64,000 bases of DNA from Gammaproteobacteria bacterium (GTDB taxonomy: Bacteria > Pseudomonadota > Gammaproteobacteria > Pseudomonadales > Porticoccaceae). Each line of letters opens with the position of its first letter. The stretch's first letter is position 1. This document shows, one piece after another, positions 34,062 through 45,268 of the stretch. Location of the stretch: assembly GCA_018069465.1 (NCBI GenBank), contig JAGPUW010000025.1, positions 310,001 to 374,000 on the forward strand, in the 5' to 3' direction. The notes beneath the pieces were generated by a model that saw only the letters and a program-made list of their open reading frames with translations, had not been told where the DNA came from and searched no databases. The position numbers were made by a program, and so were the translations under genes.

Positions 34062-35174
34062 CTAGGTAAATTCGATCATGTATTGGGCAATGCCTTCAAG
34101 CGGTACGACATCATCGACGGCACCCGCCTTAATCGCCATGGCCGGCATGCCGAAAACAACACAAGTAGCCTCATTTTGCGCCACAGTTTTAGCCTTATTA
34201 TCATGCAGCTCTTTCATACCACTGGCACCGTCTTCACCCATGCCGGTCATAATCACTGCCAGTACTTTATCGCTAGAAAACTTAGCCACCGAACGAAATA
34301 GCACATCGACCGAAGGGCGATGTCGACTAACAGTCGGGCCATCAACAATGCGCGCATAAAACTGAAAGCCCCGTCGCTGTATTTGCAGATGCCTACCACC
34401 TGGCGCAATTAACACTAAACCGGGGCGCAAAAGGTCACCTTGCTCGGCCTCTTTTACCTCTACAGTACAAATGCTATTAAGTCGCTCTGCAAAGGCCTTA
34501 GTAAAACCTTCTGGCATGTGCTGCACGACGGCAATACCGGGCGTCGTATCCGGCAACTGAGATAAGACGAGTTCAAGCGCCTGGGTACCGCCAGTGGATG
34601 TGCCGATAACAATTAATTTAGAAGATTTAGATGCCAAACTTTTACCCGCTTGGCCTGTATTTTGCCCCCTCGCTGCTCCTGGGCCTGCCACTGTAGACTG
34701 TAGCTGTGGAGGCTTCGACACAGGTTTTCGCGTTTTAAAATTCACAGCGCTGCTGACACCAATCACCACACGCTTAATATTGGCGACCGAGGCGCCCCTA
34801 ACGGCTTCAATCAGCTCTCGTGCCGAGTCATTTAATCCGGCAGCGAGATTAACGGTGGGCTTACCAACAACTTCTACAGCACCAAGGCCCAGGGCTTTGA
34901 TGCTTGTCGCAGACCCGGACTGGGTCAACGTCGAGCACATAACCACGGGGGTTGGGTGCTCGACCATTAATTTTTTCAAGTACGTGAGGCCATCCATTTG
35001 TGGCATTTCTATGTCGAGCACAATCACATCCGGCCAATCGTCAGCCATGCGCTTATCGGCAAATACCGGGTTTTGCGCACTGCCTATGACCTTAATATCT
35101 GGCGCGCTATTGAGTATTTCGGAGACGACTTTTCTCACAGTAGCCGAATCATCTACAATAAATACGCGAATCAT
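34062..35174 (-). CDS. cheB: chemotaxis protein-glutamate methylesterase CheB
   Basis: REC VFIVDDSATVRKVVSEIL; methylesterase IGTSTGGTQALELVLSQLP, VIMTGMGEDGASGM. Confidence 0.96.
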   Translation of the reverse strand: MIRVFIVDDSATVRKVVSEILNSAPDIKVIGSAQNPVFADKRMADDWPDVIVLDIEMPQMDGLTYLKKLMVEHPTPVVMCSTLTQSGSATSIKALGLGAVEVVGKPTVNLAAGLNDSARELIEAVRGASVANIKRVVIGVSSAVNFKTRKPVSKPPQLQSTVAGPGAARGQNTGQAGKSLASKSSKLIVIGTSTGGTQALELVLSQLPDTTPGIAVVQHMPEGFTKAFAERLNSICTVEVKEAEQGDLLRPGLVLIAPGGRHLQIQRRGFQFYARIVDGPTVSRHRPSVDVLFRSVAKFSSDKVLAVIMTGMGEDGASGMKELHDNKAKTVAQNEATCVVFGMPAMAIKAGAVDDVVPLEGIAQYMIEFT

Positions 35175-35204
35175 TGTCCAGATACCTCGCTAGTGAGCCG
35201 CCGC

Positions 35205-35702
35205 TTATTTTTGCGCATTAACCGTGACCTGCCCATTCGACACATCAAATGAAATTCGCCGTGGCCAACTTTCACCCACATCGACAATACCAATAGACAC
35301 CTTGTTGGCCATTAACAACTCCATGGCAATGGCCGCATTGCGCTCACCAATCGTGTCTTCACCTTTTTTCACCAACGATGAAACAACATTCGCGCCACCG
35401 TATATCGAAGCCTGGTATTGCTTCAATTCAGTGTGATGCTCCGCCACACTGCCGACAAACATTTTCATGGCATCGATGGCATAACGGCCATTTAACTTCG
35501 CTGTTCTTCCTGTACCGTTATCCGGCAATACAAAGTGGCACATACCACCAATATGCAAGATCGGGTGCCAGAGGCAAATCGCTATACAAGAGCCCAGCAA
35601 GGTGCCAATACATTGCTCGCCAGCGGAAAAGTAAAAATCACCCGGATGGAGAAAAACTTCACTCTGTTTAGCATTACGTATTCGACTGTTCATTTGCGCC
35701 AC
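35205..35702 (-). CDS. cheD: chemoreceptor glutamine deamidase CheD
   Basis: TLLGSCIAICLWHPILHIGGMCHFVLP, Cys/His catalytic region. Confidence 0.94.
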   Translation of the reverse strand: MAQMNSRIRNAKQSEVFLHPGDFYFSAGEQCIGTLLGSCIAICLWHPILHIGGMCHFVLPDNGTGRTAKLNGRYAIDAMKMFVGSVAEHHTELKQYQASIYGGANVVSSLVKKGEDTIGERNAAIAMELLMANKVSIGIVDVGESWPRRISFDVSNGQVTVNAQK

Positions 35703-35717
35703 TCAGCAATAAGCCCG

Positions 35718-36575
35718 CTACTGCTTTTGGTAAATCGTTGGCTTTATTGCCACAACATTGTCACTTAAACCTTTGAGCGACTCCGAGTGGCCAACAATAA
35801 AATATCCACCGGGCTTCAATTTCGCAAGAATTCGTTTAACAATTTCCTTTTTCGTCTCATCATTGAAATAGATCATCACATTGCGCAGAAAGATAACATC
35901 GAACTGCCCCAGGTCGGGCAATTCTGCATTAAGGTTAACGTGAGAAAAAGTCACACGAGCGCGGAGTTCGGGAATAATCAATAACTCACCCTCATGGGGT
36001 CCACTGCCCTTCAGGCAAAAACGACGTAAGTACGCTGGCGGTATGCCTTCGGTGCGCATCAAACTGTAGAGGCCCGTGCGAGCTGTCGCCAACACGCGAG
36101 TGCTCAGGTCTGTACCCACCACCTCCCAATCGACCTGCCCCAGCTTGTCGGCCAGGATCATAGCCATACTATAGGCTTCCTGCCCGCTGGAAGATGCCCC
36201 ACTCCAAATACGAAAGTGCCCCCCAGCTTTGCGGGAGGACAACAATTCTGTCAAGAAATCGAAATGGGCAGGTTCGCGAAAAAAATAGGTTTCATTAGTG
36301 GTCAGCAGGTCGACGACTATTTGTTTTTCTTCACCACTTTGGTCGGCATTCAGAAGGTCATAATATTCACCAAAACTATTGAGCGAATAATGCACCAGGC
36401 GTTTTTGTAAGCGCGATGAAACCAGCGTTTTTTTATTTTCTTTTAGATCGATTCCCGCAATATCAAAAATAAAGGTTTTGTATAAAGAAAATTCTCTATT
36501 ACTTAAGGTCTTCATGCATATTTTCTTCCTGGAAAAGCTGCCACTCAAGTTATAAAAACTTGCATTTACCTGCAC
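35718..36575 (-). CDS. cheR: chemotaxis methyltransferase CheR
   Basis: TNETYFFREPAHFDFL, RIWSGASSSGQEAYSMAMIL, DVIFLRNVMIYFNDETK. Confidence 0.96.
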   Translation of the reverse strand: MQVNASFYNLSGSFSRKKICMKTLSNREFSLYKTFIFDIAGIDLKENKKTLVSSRLQKRLVHYSLNSFGEYYDLLNADQSGEEKQIVVDLLTTNETYFFREPAHFDFLTELLSSRKAGGHFRIWSGASSSGQEAYSMAMILADKLGQVDWEVVGTDLSTRVLATARTGLYSLMRTEGIPPAYLRRFCLKGSGPHEGELLIIPELRARVTFSHVNLNAELPDLGQFDVIFLRNVMIYFNDETKKEIVKRILAKLKPGGYFIVGHSESLKGLSDNVVAIKPTIYQKQ

Positions 36576-36714
36576 AAGTACGAAGTACCCAACAGACTAG
36601 AGCGGCTGACGAGTTCGGCGAGGCCTGTGGTGCACATGTGTCTGCCTGGCACTGATTGTTCGGGGACTCGGCCTGGCTGGGTATGACCTACATTTGAAAC
36701 AGCGCTTAACTTGC

Positions 36715-37293
36715 TCACCCTATATTCACGTTTTCCGGACCACCCAGACTGATTTCGCTGACAACCGACAACTCGTCCAGTGATAGCACCTGCTCAACAT
36801 TGAGAATGATCAAGAATTTACCATCGACCTTGCCCATCCCAGAAATAAAGTCGGTGCGAATGCTGGCGCCAAAACTCGGCGCATCTTCAATGGCATCGTC
36901 ACTCATCTCCAGCACTTCATTGACGATATCAACCATAATGCCAATCTCAATCATCTGGTTGTCACTGTTGATCTCAATAATAACAATGCTGGTGCGTTTG
37001 GTTATCTTCGTCTCACTGCGCCCAAAGCGGCTCGACAAATCGATCACCGGCACCACACTACCACGCAGATTAATAACCCCGGCAATAAAATTAGGAACCA
37101 TTGGCACCTGGGTTAAATTGCCGTATTCAATAATTTCCCGAATAAATAAAATATTAATCGCATAAATTTCGGAGGCCAGTTCGAAGGTCAGAAACTGACT
37201 AATTTCCTCAGCCCCGCCAACACCATCCCCGATGGTGGCGCCATCCACTTCTTCCATACTGTCTAGTGCGCTCATACTGGTCTCCCTAATCAA
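36715..37293 (-). CDS. cheW: chemotaxis adaptor CheW
   Basis: [41 protein letters not shown]. Confidence 0.95.
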   Translation of the reverse strand: MIRETSMSALDSMEEVDGATIGDGVGGAEEISQFLTFELASEIYAINILFIREIIEYGNLTQVPMVPNFIAGVINLRGSVVPVIDLSSRFGRSETKITKRTSIVIIEINSDNQMIEIGIMVDIVNEVLEMSDDAIEDAPSFGASIRTDFISGMGKVDGKFLIILNVEQVLSLDELSVVSEISLGGPENVNIG

Positions 37294-39931
37294 ACTTTTT
37301 AAAATGACCTATCTCATCACTATCCCTAGCGTTACTGGCTGCAACACGCTTAGTGTTAAAGCTTCCGCCACTGGATGGGGAGACACTGGATGGGGAGACA
37401 CTGCGCGGGGTGGCAGCGGCACCTTCAGAGAGGGTAAAAAAGCTTACTTGGTCAAGTAAATTTCGGCTCTGGTCCCTCATGCTCTCGGAAGTGGCGGTCA
37501 ACTCTTCTGAAGCGCTCGCTGTTTGCTGCGTCACTTTGTCGAGCTGACCCATGGCCTCACCGATTTGACCGGCTCCGGTAGCCTGCTCGTCGGAGGCCGC
37601 CGATATTTCCTGTACCAGTTCAGCTGTATTATTGATGCCGGGAACAATTTCGTCGAGTAGCTTACCCGCCTGCTCGGCAATGGTGACACTGCTACTAGCC
37701 AGCGTTGAGATTTCCGAAGCCGCCACCTGGCTACGCTCTGCCAGCTTTCTGACCTCAACAGCAACCACCGCAAAACCCTTGCCGTGTTCGCCCGCTCGAG
37801 CTGCCTCGATGGCCGCATTCAAGGCGAGAATATTGGTCTGATAGGCAATATCTTCGATGATGCCAATTTTACTGGCAATATCGTTCATCGCCCCCACAGT
37901 CTGCTTCACCGCCGAGCCACCCTCTTCTGCCGAGCGCGCTGACTTAGAGGCAATATCGTTGGTCACCTTGGCATTCTCATTATTCTGATCGATGGACGCC
38001 CCCATTTGCTCAATCGAAGCACTGGTCTCCTCAACACTTGCCGCCTGCTCACTAGCACCCTGAGCCAGGGTTTGAGCCGTGGAGCTCACCTCCTCAGCCG
38101 AACTGGCAATATTGGTGACACTCGAGTTGACGTTGGTCAGCACCTCCGCCAGCTTTTCAATGGTAATGTTGAGATCTGACTTTAATGCGCCAAACAGGCC
38201 CTCATACTCGGCCTCAATACGCTGGGTGAGGTCGCCACCGGCCAGGCTTTGCAAGACACGCAACACATCGTTAAGGCTGGTCTCGGTGGTCCCCATAACC
38301 AGATTCAACCCTGAGGCAAGGCGACCAAAGAAGCCCTCCTTACCAGCTTCGTCGATGCGGTGAGCAAACTCACCGCTACTGGCGGCGGTGACAATAGTAT
38401 CCACTTCGTTTTCTGCATTGACCTGGTCAGTCTTATCGACCCACTCCACCACGTAGCCCTGGCGCTCACCACTCTGGTTATTCACCGGCGCGGCTATCAC
38501 CTCCATCGACCGCCCACCAATGATCAAATCCGCCCTGGCCGTTTGCGTCAAGCCACCCAACAGTGAGCGCTGGTGAGCTGGGTTTTTATGGAAGACATCA
38601 ATATTGGTACCGATTAAATGTTTGACATCGAGATTGGGAAGATCGACACGAAACTCAGCCTCATTGCGGGTAAACAAGCGTGTGGCCGCCTTGTTCATGT
38701 AGGAGATATTGAACTCAGCATCGGCCATCATCACATTCGCCGTCACCTCATCAAGAGCCGTTTTGATCTGAGAGTTCATGCCATTGAGGATCGCCTCCTC
38801 CTTTAATCGCGCTAGCTCCTCTGTTTGATCTATCCATTCAACCACGGTGCCCACTCGCGCTCCCTCGGGACTGTTCACGGGACTGACGATGGCCTGCATA
38901 TTGCGCGTGCCGATCAGCAGATCAGCGGTAATGGTGGCATTCAAATTATTCAATACATTGCGCTGATGGGCGGGATTAACGTGAAACACATCAATGTTTT
39001 CGCCACGTAAACGACTGGCATTGAAATTCGGCAAAGTGGTTTGAAAATCGGCCTCATTGGCTTTAAAGAGCTTGTTCGCCGCATTGTTGAGATACAAAAT
39101 ATTGTAGTCGACATCAGCCATCATAATATTGGTGCTGACCTGGTCGAGCCCTGCCTGGTAGCGCGCTGACACTAGTGCAAGGGCCTGTTCTTCTTTCACT
39201 CGGGCCTTTTCATCGGTGACATCGAGCCATTCAACAATGGTGCCCGTGCGCTCGCCCTGGTCGTCAGTCAGTGGGCTAATCACCGCCTTCATTATGCGCG
39301 TGCCAATCAGTAACTCAGCTTCGATGGTCGCAGTGAGATGGTTTAAAATACCCCGCTGATGGGCGGGGTTAACGTGAAAAACATCGATATTGGTACCAAT
39401 CAATTTACTGGCTTCGAAGTTTGGCAGTGTCGTTTTAAAATCCGCCTCATTTTTCCCAAACATCGCCCTGGCAGTCTTATTCATATAGTTAATGACCAGA
39501 TTTTTATCGGCCATCATAATATTGGTACTGGTTTGCTCCAGGCCCGCGTGAAAACGTTCGGCCTCAGTGGCCTCTGCAGCAGATTTCTCAGCGCCTCGCT
39601 CATAGCTGCGTTTAAAAGCCTTTAAGCGCACCAGTACAGAACCAGCTTCATCACCCAGCGGCGTACCACTAGGAAAGTCCTCACCAGCGCCCAGGTCGTC
39701 GAGCATTTTCACCGAGCTGCGGAGTGCTTCAAGTGTCGGTGCCAGGAAGATTTTTGCAGTGGATACCAGAGCCACCAAACTAACAATAGCCGCTAATATT
39801 AAGGCCGCATCAAGACCTAGCGTCGACAGACTGGTCGTCACTGCAACTATGACCAGTGCCAATAAACTGGCACCCGCTCCCAATATAACGATTTTTTTAT
39901 TCAATGAAAAATCTTGTGTATTGTTGCTCAT
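37286..39931 (-). CDS. methyl-accepting chemotaxis protein with three tandem PAS domains
   Basis: Two N-terminal TMs, three PAS repeats each with NIDVFH(V/K)NPAHQR, MCP tip [32 protein letters not shown]. Confidence 0.95.
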   Translation of the reverse strand: MSNNTQDFSLNKKIVILGAGASLLALVIVAVTTSLSTLGLDAALILAAIVSLVALVSTAKIFLAPTLEALRSSVKMLDDLGAGEDFPSGTPLGDEAGSVLVRLKAFKRSYERGAEKSAAEATEAERFHAGLEQTSTNIMMADKNLVINYMNKTARAMFGKNEADFKTTLPNFEASKLIGTNIDVFHVNPAHQRGILNHLTATIEAELLIGTRIMKAVISPLTDDQGERTGTIVEWLDVTDEKARVKEEQALALVSARYQAGLDQVSTNIMMADVDYNILYLNNAANKLFKANEADFQTTLPNFNASRLRGENIDVFHVNPAHQRNVLNNLNATITADLLIGTRNMQAIVSPVNSPEGARVGTVVEWIDQTEELARLKEEAILNGMNSQIKTALDEVTANVMMADAEFNISYMNKAATRLFTRNEAEFRVDLPNLDVKHLIGTNIDVFHKNPAHQRSLLGGLTQTARADLIIGGRSMEVIAAPVNNQSGERQGYVVEWVDKTDQVNAENEVDTIVTAASSGEFAHRIDEAGKEGFFGRLASGLNLVMGTTETSLNDVLRVLQSLAGGDLTQRIEAEYEGLFGALKSDLNITIEKLAEVLTNVNSSVTNIASSAEEVSSTAQTLAQGASEQAASVEETSASIEQMGASIDQNNENAKVTNDIASKSARSAEEGGSAVKQTVGAMNDIASKIGIIEDIAYQTNILALNAAIEAARAGEHGKGFAVVAVEVRKLAERSQVAASEISTLASSSVTIAEQAGKLLDEIVPGINNTAELVQEISAASDEQATGAGQIGEAMGQLDKVTQQTASASEELTATSESMRDQSRNLLDQVSFFTLSEGAAATPRSVSPSSVSPSSGGSFNTKRVAASNARDSDEIGHFKKFD

Positions 39932-40028
39932 GGTTCCATCCCTACCTTAATGAATTGAATAACAAACAATTAGGACTTCATCTTAAACACTACTTTTTTA
40001 CGCTAAATCAATTGCGTTACCGCTAGAG

Positions 40029-42227
40029 TTACATCGTAGAGCTCGCCAACTTTTCTACTAAATTCGGCACATCGATAATCATTGCCACCTCGCCGTTGCC
40101 AAGGATTGTGGCACCGCTTAAGCCCTGAATATTTTCAAAAATCCGACCAAGCGGTTTAATCACTGTCTGATGCTCCCCCAGTAACTCATCGACGACCAGA
40201 CCAGCCTTTTTGTTGCCGTAGCGGGCGACCACAATGTTTTCGCGCGCCTTCTCCCCACCGCCAACACCGGCCGACTTTTCGCCTTGCCCACGGAAGACAT
40301 CACCGAGGTGGAGGTAGGGCATAATCTCACCCCGCAAGTTAATATGCTGGCTGCCATCGTAGGCTTCATGGGCGACTTCGTTGTATTCGACACACTCATC
40401 AACCATATCGAGGGGAACCACATAAGAGCCCTTACCGACCTGAACCAGGAAGCCGTCAATAATTGCCATGGTCAGTGGTAGACGGATACTAATTGTCGTG
40501 CCGCTCCCCGCTTCACTATTAATATCGATCAGTCCGCGCAGGGAGTCGATATTTTGTCTGACCACGTCCATGCCAACACCACGGCCGGATAAATTAGTCA
40601 CCGATTCAGCCGTTGAAAAACCAGCTTCAAAAATCAGCCGATAAATTTCTTCATCGCTTAAATTATGATTTTCTTTTATCAAGCCCTTTTCCAGGGCCTT
40701 AGTCACTATCTTGTCTTTCGACAAGCCGCGTCCGTCATCGACAATCTCAATAACGATGCTACCGGAGTCGTGAAACGCATTGAGCTTAATCTTGCCACGC
40801 CGAGGTTTACCAACCCCCTCCCGCTCTTCAGGTGTCTCCAGACCATGGTCGATAGAGTTCCTGACCAGATGCATTAAAGGGTCACTCATTTTGTCAACGA
40901 CGACTTTGTCTAGTTCAGTCTCACCACCACTGATTTCTAGGTCGATCTCCTTGCCCAGCTCGCGACTATTCTCACGGACCACACGACGAAAGCGTGAAAA
41001 TGTGTCGCCAATCTGCACCATGCGCAGACTCAGCGAAGTGTCACGGATAGCCTCGACCAGGCCGCCAAGCTTTTCGGTGGCATCAATCAAGGTGTTTTGT
41101 TCTGACTCCCTGGCCAGTAAGTGTGTATTTGCACCGGCGATCACCAACTCACCCACAAGAGTGATCAATTCTTCGAGTTTTTCCGCACTGACGCGCACCA
41201 CCTTGCATTCTTCCTGGCGCTTGATAGCCGCATCAAGAACAGGTGCTTCGACTAATCCTTCACTCACCGCCAGCTCGCCAACAAAGGGCACAGGGCCCTC
41301 TTCAGCATCGACGTCGTCCTGGCGATCAGCCTGTATAGCCAGTATATTTTTTAATTCTCGCTGAGTAAGAATACCCGTGCGCGTGAGTATTTCACCTATT
41401 CGGTAGTGGCCCTCTGGCAGGTCTTCAAGCAATTGTAAATAAATACTGGCGTGACTGTGGGGGGGTAAAATATTGACTTTACAGTCGTCCTGAACAAACT
41501 CAAAAACGGAGGTAATCTCCGCCTTATCAGCGCTACTGGAAAAATTAATTTCAAAACCCAGGTAACAGCTTTCAGCATCCATCTTTGCGGGTTCTGGCAA
41601 TAACTCATCAATCGTTTCCAGGCTGACGATTTGGCCAATAGTGTTCAAATAGCGAATAAATGACATCGGCTCCATGCCATTGCGCAACACATCCATGCCA
41701 AAGCGTAGGGAGATATGCCAACATTCATTTTCGAGTCTTTGATCGTCACTGATTGGCGTTGTTGTACTCCTATTACTAGCAGTACTTACCACAGGATCTG
41801 GCTCCATTACCGCCAAATCTGTTGGCACCGAGCCGCCCTTTAAATAGCTTAATAAGGAGGAGGTCAGAGTCGCCCCCTGCTGCATAGCTTCTTGACTTAT
41901 TGTGGCGGTAATACCCAGGGCGACATCGAGCAAGGTTGAAATGTGGTCCCGCGAACTGAGCAACACAGAAAGCAGTGTGTCATCTAGGGAAATATCGCCA
42001 TCGCGCACGCCATCCATAACACTTTCTGCACCGTGGGTGAAGGTCACGACATCTTCAAAGCCGAACATCCCCGAAGTGCCCTTTAAGGTATGGACCACGC
42101 GAAACAAGGCATTCACAATGTCGCTATCGCCGCGCTTTTCTTCGAGTTGAAGAAGTAAGTCCTCCATCTCGTCGAGTAAATCCTTCGACTCTACGAGAAA
42201 ACCTTGTAAGCCTTCATCGAGACTCAT
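40029..42227 (-). CDS. cheA: chemotaxis histidine kinase CheA
   Basis: Hpt VVHTLKGTSGMFGF; HLVRNSIDHGLE; GRGVGMDVV; C-terminal CheW-like domain. Confidence 0.97.
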   Translation of the reverse strand: MSLDEGLQGFLVESKDLLDEMEDLLLQLEEKRGDSDIVNALFRVVHTLKGTSGMFGFEDVVTFTHGAESVMDGVRDGDISLDDTLLSVLLSSRDHISTLLDVALGITATISQEAMQQGATLTSSLLSYLKGGSVPTDLAVMEPDPVVSTASNRSTTTPISDDQRLENECWHISLRFGMDVLRNGMEPMSFIRYLNTIGQIVSLETIDELLPEPAKMDAESCYLGFEINFSSSADKAEITSVFEFVQDDCKVNILPPHSHASIYLQLLEDLPEGHYRIGEILTRTGILTQRELKNILAIQADRQDDVDAEEGPVPFVGELAVSEGLVEAPVLDAAIKRQEECKVVRVSAEKLEELITLVGELVIAGANTHLLARESEQNTLIDATEKLGGLVEAIRDTSLSLRMVQIGDTFSRFRRVVRENSRELGKEIDLEISGGETELDKVVVDKMSDPLMHLVRNSIDHGLETPEEREGVGKPRRGKIKLNAFHDSGSIVIEIVDDGRGLSKDKIVTKALEKGLIKENHNLSDEEIYRLIFEAGFSTAESVTNLSGRGVGMDVVRQNIDSLRGLIDINSEAGSGTTISIRLPLTMAIIDGFLVQVGKGSYVVPLDMVDECVEYNEVAHEAYDGSQHINLRGEIMPYLHLGDVFRGQGEKSAGVGGGEKARENIVVARYGNKKAGLVVDELLGEHQTVIKPLGRIFENIQGLSGATILGNGEVAMIIDVPNLVEKLASSTM

Positions 42228-42330
42228 AACTAGCTCCTTGAAGTTACTTGTTATAGTTCTTTATTTATTATTTTTAAGACCCCATGCTGCGGTATTTGTT
42301 TAGGCTATCCAGCGTCGTGGCAAGAGCTAT

Positions 42331-42651
42331 TTATGCCACCGCACTCGTATCAAAGCGGTCAATGAGCTGATACAAAGTCGCCAGCTCCTGCACATTCGGG
42401 CTCCACGATGTAATAGTCAAACGGCCGCCAGCTGCCAGCGATTGCCGATGAAACTGTAAAATAATTTGTATACCGGAACTGTCGATCTCCACCACCTTCG
42501 ATAAATCTACTGAAAAAATCTTGTATTCGTCGAAAAATGGCAGCACTGTATTCAAGGTCTCTTCGGCAGCATATATATCGAGATCGCCATCAAAAGCCAG
42601 GTTGCAAACACCCGTTTTTTTATTACTTCCTTTTAACTTACTAATTTTCAT
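42331..42651 (-). CDS. STAS domain protein
   Basis: KIFSVDLSKVVEIDSSGIQIILQFHRQ. Confidence 0.85.
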   Translation of the reverse strand: MKISKLKGSNKKTGVCNLAFDGDLDIYAAEETLNTVLPFFDEYKIFSVDLSKVVEIDSSGIQIILQFHRQSLAAGGRLTITSWSPNVQELATLYQLIDRFDTSAVA

Positions 42652-42690
42652 ATAGATAAGCTCAGAATAATAATTAATTAAACGTCATCG

Positions 42691-43059
42691 CTAGGGTAAA
42701 ACAAGTTTTTCTACCGCCGATAGAAGCACCGCAGGCTGAAAGGGCTTGACTATCCATGCCTTAGCGCCAGCCATTTTACCTTCTTTCATCTTCGACTCTT
42801 CAGACTCAGTGGTGAGCATACAAATTGGCGTAAATTTATATTTAGGTAAGGCCTTTATTTTCTTGACCATGGTTATGCCATCCATTTTTGGCATATTAAC
42901 GTCACTGATAATTAAATGGATTTTTTGACCGGTCAACTTTGACAGGCCATCATCTCCATCAACGGCGTCAATCACGTCATAACCCGCTGACTTCAACGTT
43001 GTCGCCAGCACTATGCGCACTGACGATGAGTCGTCGACAATTAAAATTGTTTTAGCCAT
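42691..43059 (-). CDS. cheY: CheY-like response regulator
   Basis: ILIVDDSSSVRIVLATTLKSAGY, IISDVNMPKMDG, WIVKPFQPAVL. Confidence 0.93.
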   Translation of the reverse strand: MAKTILIVDDSSSVRIVLATTLKSAGYDVIDAVDGDDGLSKLTGQKIHLIISDVNMPKMDGITMVKKIKALPKYKFTPICMLTTESEESKMKEGKMAGAKAWIVKPFQPAVLLSAVEKLVLP

Positions 43060-43068
43060 TCTTCAACC

Positions 43069-44283
43069 TCATAAAAAAGACACCTCACCTGCCACCACAT
43101 CATTTTTCGCTTCACCTTGACCTAAAAAGGAACGAAGATTTTGTCGCTCTTCTTCAGTCGTAAAGCGTTTATTCATTTCCTTTAGCCAGGGTTCAAAATC
43201 GATAACCCGTGTATTATTTTTTATGGACTCGAGGAGAATCCCTAAACCACTATCGCAGCTTTTCGAGACGTTATTGAGGATTTGACCTACTCTATCTTGA
43301 AACTGCAAAGCAATAATGGCGGAACTCACACTTTGTTTATATGTCTCATCAATACCCTGTAATTCAGCCAGTGCCGTTAGCAAATTAGTCATGGTGGTAT
43401 CGTGTACATCCAAAATAGCTGTCATGTTGACATTAGACAGCTCGACAAGCTTACCTTCGACCTCTGCCGTCTCGTCAGCACTTTCCTGGGTATGCGTGAT
43501 TTTTTGCTGTATATCCTCAGAACTAGTGACCATTGCCTCGGCGATTTCTGCACAACGCATGGCCAGCGCCCGCACCTCAGAGGCCACGACACTAAAGCCG
43601 TGACCCGCCTCACCTGCACGGGAGGCTTCAATAGTTGCATTTAAAGCCAACAGCTTAGTTTGCGTAGATATTTCCATCACATCATTAGCCATAGTCTCCA
43701 GGCCACTGGTGAGGGGGCCGAGAGTCTTAACATCATCGAGTAAGGTACTGCGAGTTTCGACGGTGCTTCTTAGCGCATCGGCAACTGACTGCATTTTTCC
43801 TCTAACGTCAGTGCCATCACTACAATCTTCAGTGCGCTCAACAATTTCAGCGACAACACTGGCACACAGTGCCATCGCCCCAGAAATCTCCTCGGCCATA
43901 CTCGAAATTGACACTGATATATCAGTGATTTCTGAATCGAGCATTTGGCAAGAGGATGTGATTTGCTGAGACCACACAGGGAAAGCGGTTTCACACAACT
44001 CGTTTAAGCCAATTGTCGTATGTTCTCGCGGGTTATTTTGGAACTCGTCATCACTACCGTTTTGTTGATTTTTAAAACGATCGCGCCCCGTTAAGCCGCG
44101 GTATCCCGAAATATCAACAGGTATTAGCATCATAGAAACTGCTGCAGCGCTCTCCTCCCCAATAGGGGAGTTAGCGTTAATCACCTCGAACCCAGCATTT
44201 CTTAATGCTGCAGCCACAGGAGCACCGATACTGCAGTTATCGTCAACAAGAATAATCTGATTAGGAGCCAATTCAGAGGCCAT
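43069..44283 (-). CDS. soluble MCP-like signalling protein with truncated receiver-like N-terminus
   Basis: N-term [30 protein letters not shown]-like [31 protein letters not shown]; no TM segment. Confidence 0.85.
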   Translation of the reverse strand: MASELAPNQIILVDDNCSIGAPVAAALRNAGFEVINANSPIGEESAAAVSMMLIPVDISGYRGLTGRDRFKNQQNGSDDEFQNNPREHTTIGLNELCETAFPVWSQQITSSCQMLDSEITDISVSISSMAEEISGAMALCASVVAEIVERTEDCSDGTDVRGKMQSVADALRSTVETRSTLLDDVKTLGPLTSGLETMANDVMEISTQTKLLALNATIEASRAGEAGHGFSVVASEVRALAMRCAEIAEAMVTSSEDIQQKITHTQESADETAEVEGKLVELSNVNMTAILDVHDTTMTNLLTALAELQGIDETYKQSVSSAIIALQFQDRVGQILNNVSKSCDSGLGILLESIKNNTRVIDFEPWLKEMNKRFTTEEERQNLRSFLGQGEAKNDVVAGEVSFL

Positions 44284-44719
44284 TTATTCCACCTGATCCC
44301 TGGTTTTCGATTTCATATACAACAAACTCCATGTCTGTTGTTGATATTTATTTTTATATAAAAGTACTCAACAATCTCTGGCCTGCTTAAAGTAGGCCAG
44401 ATAAGTTATAGCGCTCTACACTTTTTTTAGCAATAATTACTTTTGTCATTATTTTTAAAATTCAGTAACACTTCACATTTTTTAGCCGTGTTTATATAGA
44501 TCAATTACAAACCATCGCCACTATCGTCTTAATCCTCTATAGCTATGGTAGCCTGTTAAAAAAACTAATAACATAATCGAACATCCAACGGGGCCGCTAA
44601 GAATAGATAAATTCCCCCTGTTAAAACCAAGGTTTAAATGCACCTAGCTACAATCTACTCAAGGATAATCAGGGCGCTTCACTAAGGAGCCGCCGGATAC
44701 TGATAAGAGGGAACTACTG

Positions 44720-45268
44720 ATGACAGTCAATGCTGTTGCGCCCACTCATGAGCAAGCTGTTTTTCATGAAGATGAACTCATGGTCACTCAATCCGATCTC
44801 AATGGCGACTTGATATATTGTAATGACACCTACTGCCGTGTAATGGAAGTCTGCACAGCTGAAGCTTTAGGGCGAGCTATTAGCCACACATGGCACCCTG
44901 ATATGCCCAGCTCCCTGGTTAAGCGAATCATGGACACAGATCCAACTGGTCGAGAACTATTCCTCTATATAAAACACATTACAAAATCCGGAAAGTACTT
45001 GTGGGTACTTGTACAGGTCAGCCCACTTTTTAATGGAAAAAACCAGCCTATTGGTTACAACAGCGTCAGGCGTTATATGAAACCTGAGGTGATTAGCCAA
45101 ATTGGCGATCTTTACAGAAGCATAAAAAGCGAAGAACAAAGGCACTCTGATCCGGACGAAGCCATACTTGCTGGTGAAATGTTACTTAACACGATGCTTA
45201 CAGATCAGGGTCATGATTACCCTGAGTTTATCTGGTCAATAATGGATACCGAAAATGAGACTAGCTAA
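44720..45268 (+). CDS. stand-alone Aer-type PAS domain protein
   Basis: [19 protein letters not shown]...[16 protein letters not shown]...[11 protein letters not shown], as in Aer/CetB-like PAS. Confidence 0.85.
   Translation: MTVNAVAPTHEQAVFHEDELMVTQSDLNGDLIYCNDTYCRVMEVCTAEALGRAISHTWHPDMPSSLVKRIMDTDPTGRELFLYIKHITKSGKYLWVLVQVSPLFNGKNQPIGYNSVRRYMKPEVISQIGDLYRSIKSEEQRHSDPDEAILAGEMLLNTMLTDQGHDYPEFIWSIMDTENETS

Noticed and set aside
34594-35193. 199 aa ORF antisense to cheB
   Set aside because: Shadow of cheB; Ser/Thr-rich translation typical of antisense frames.
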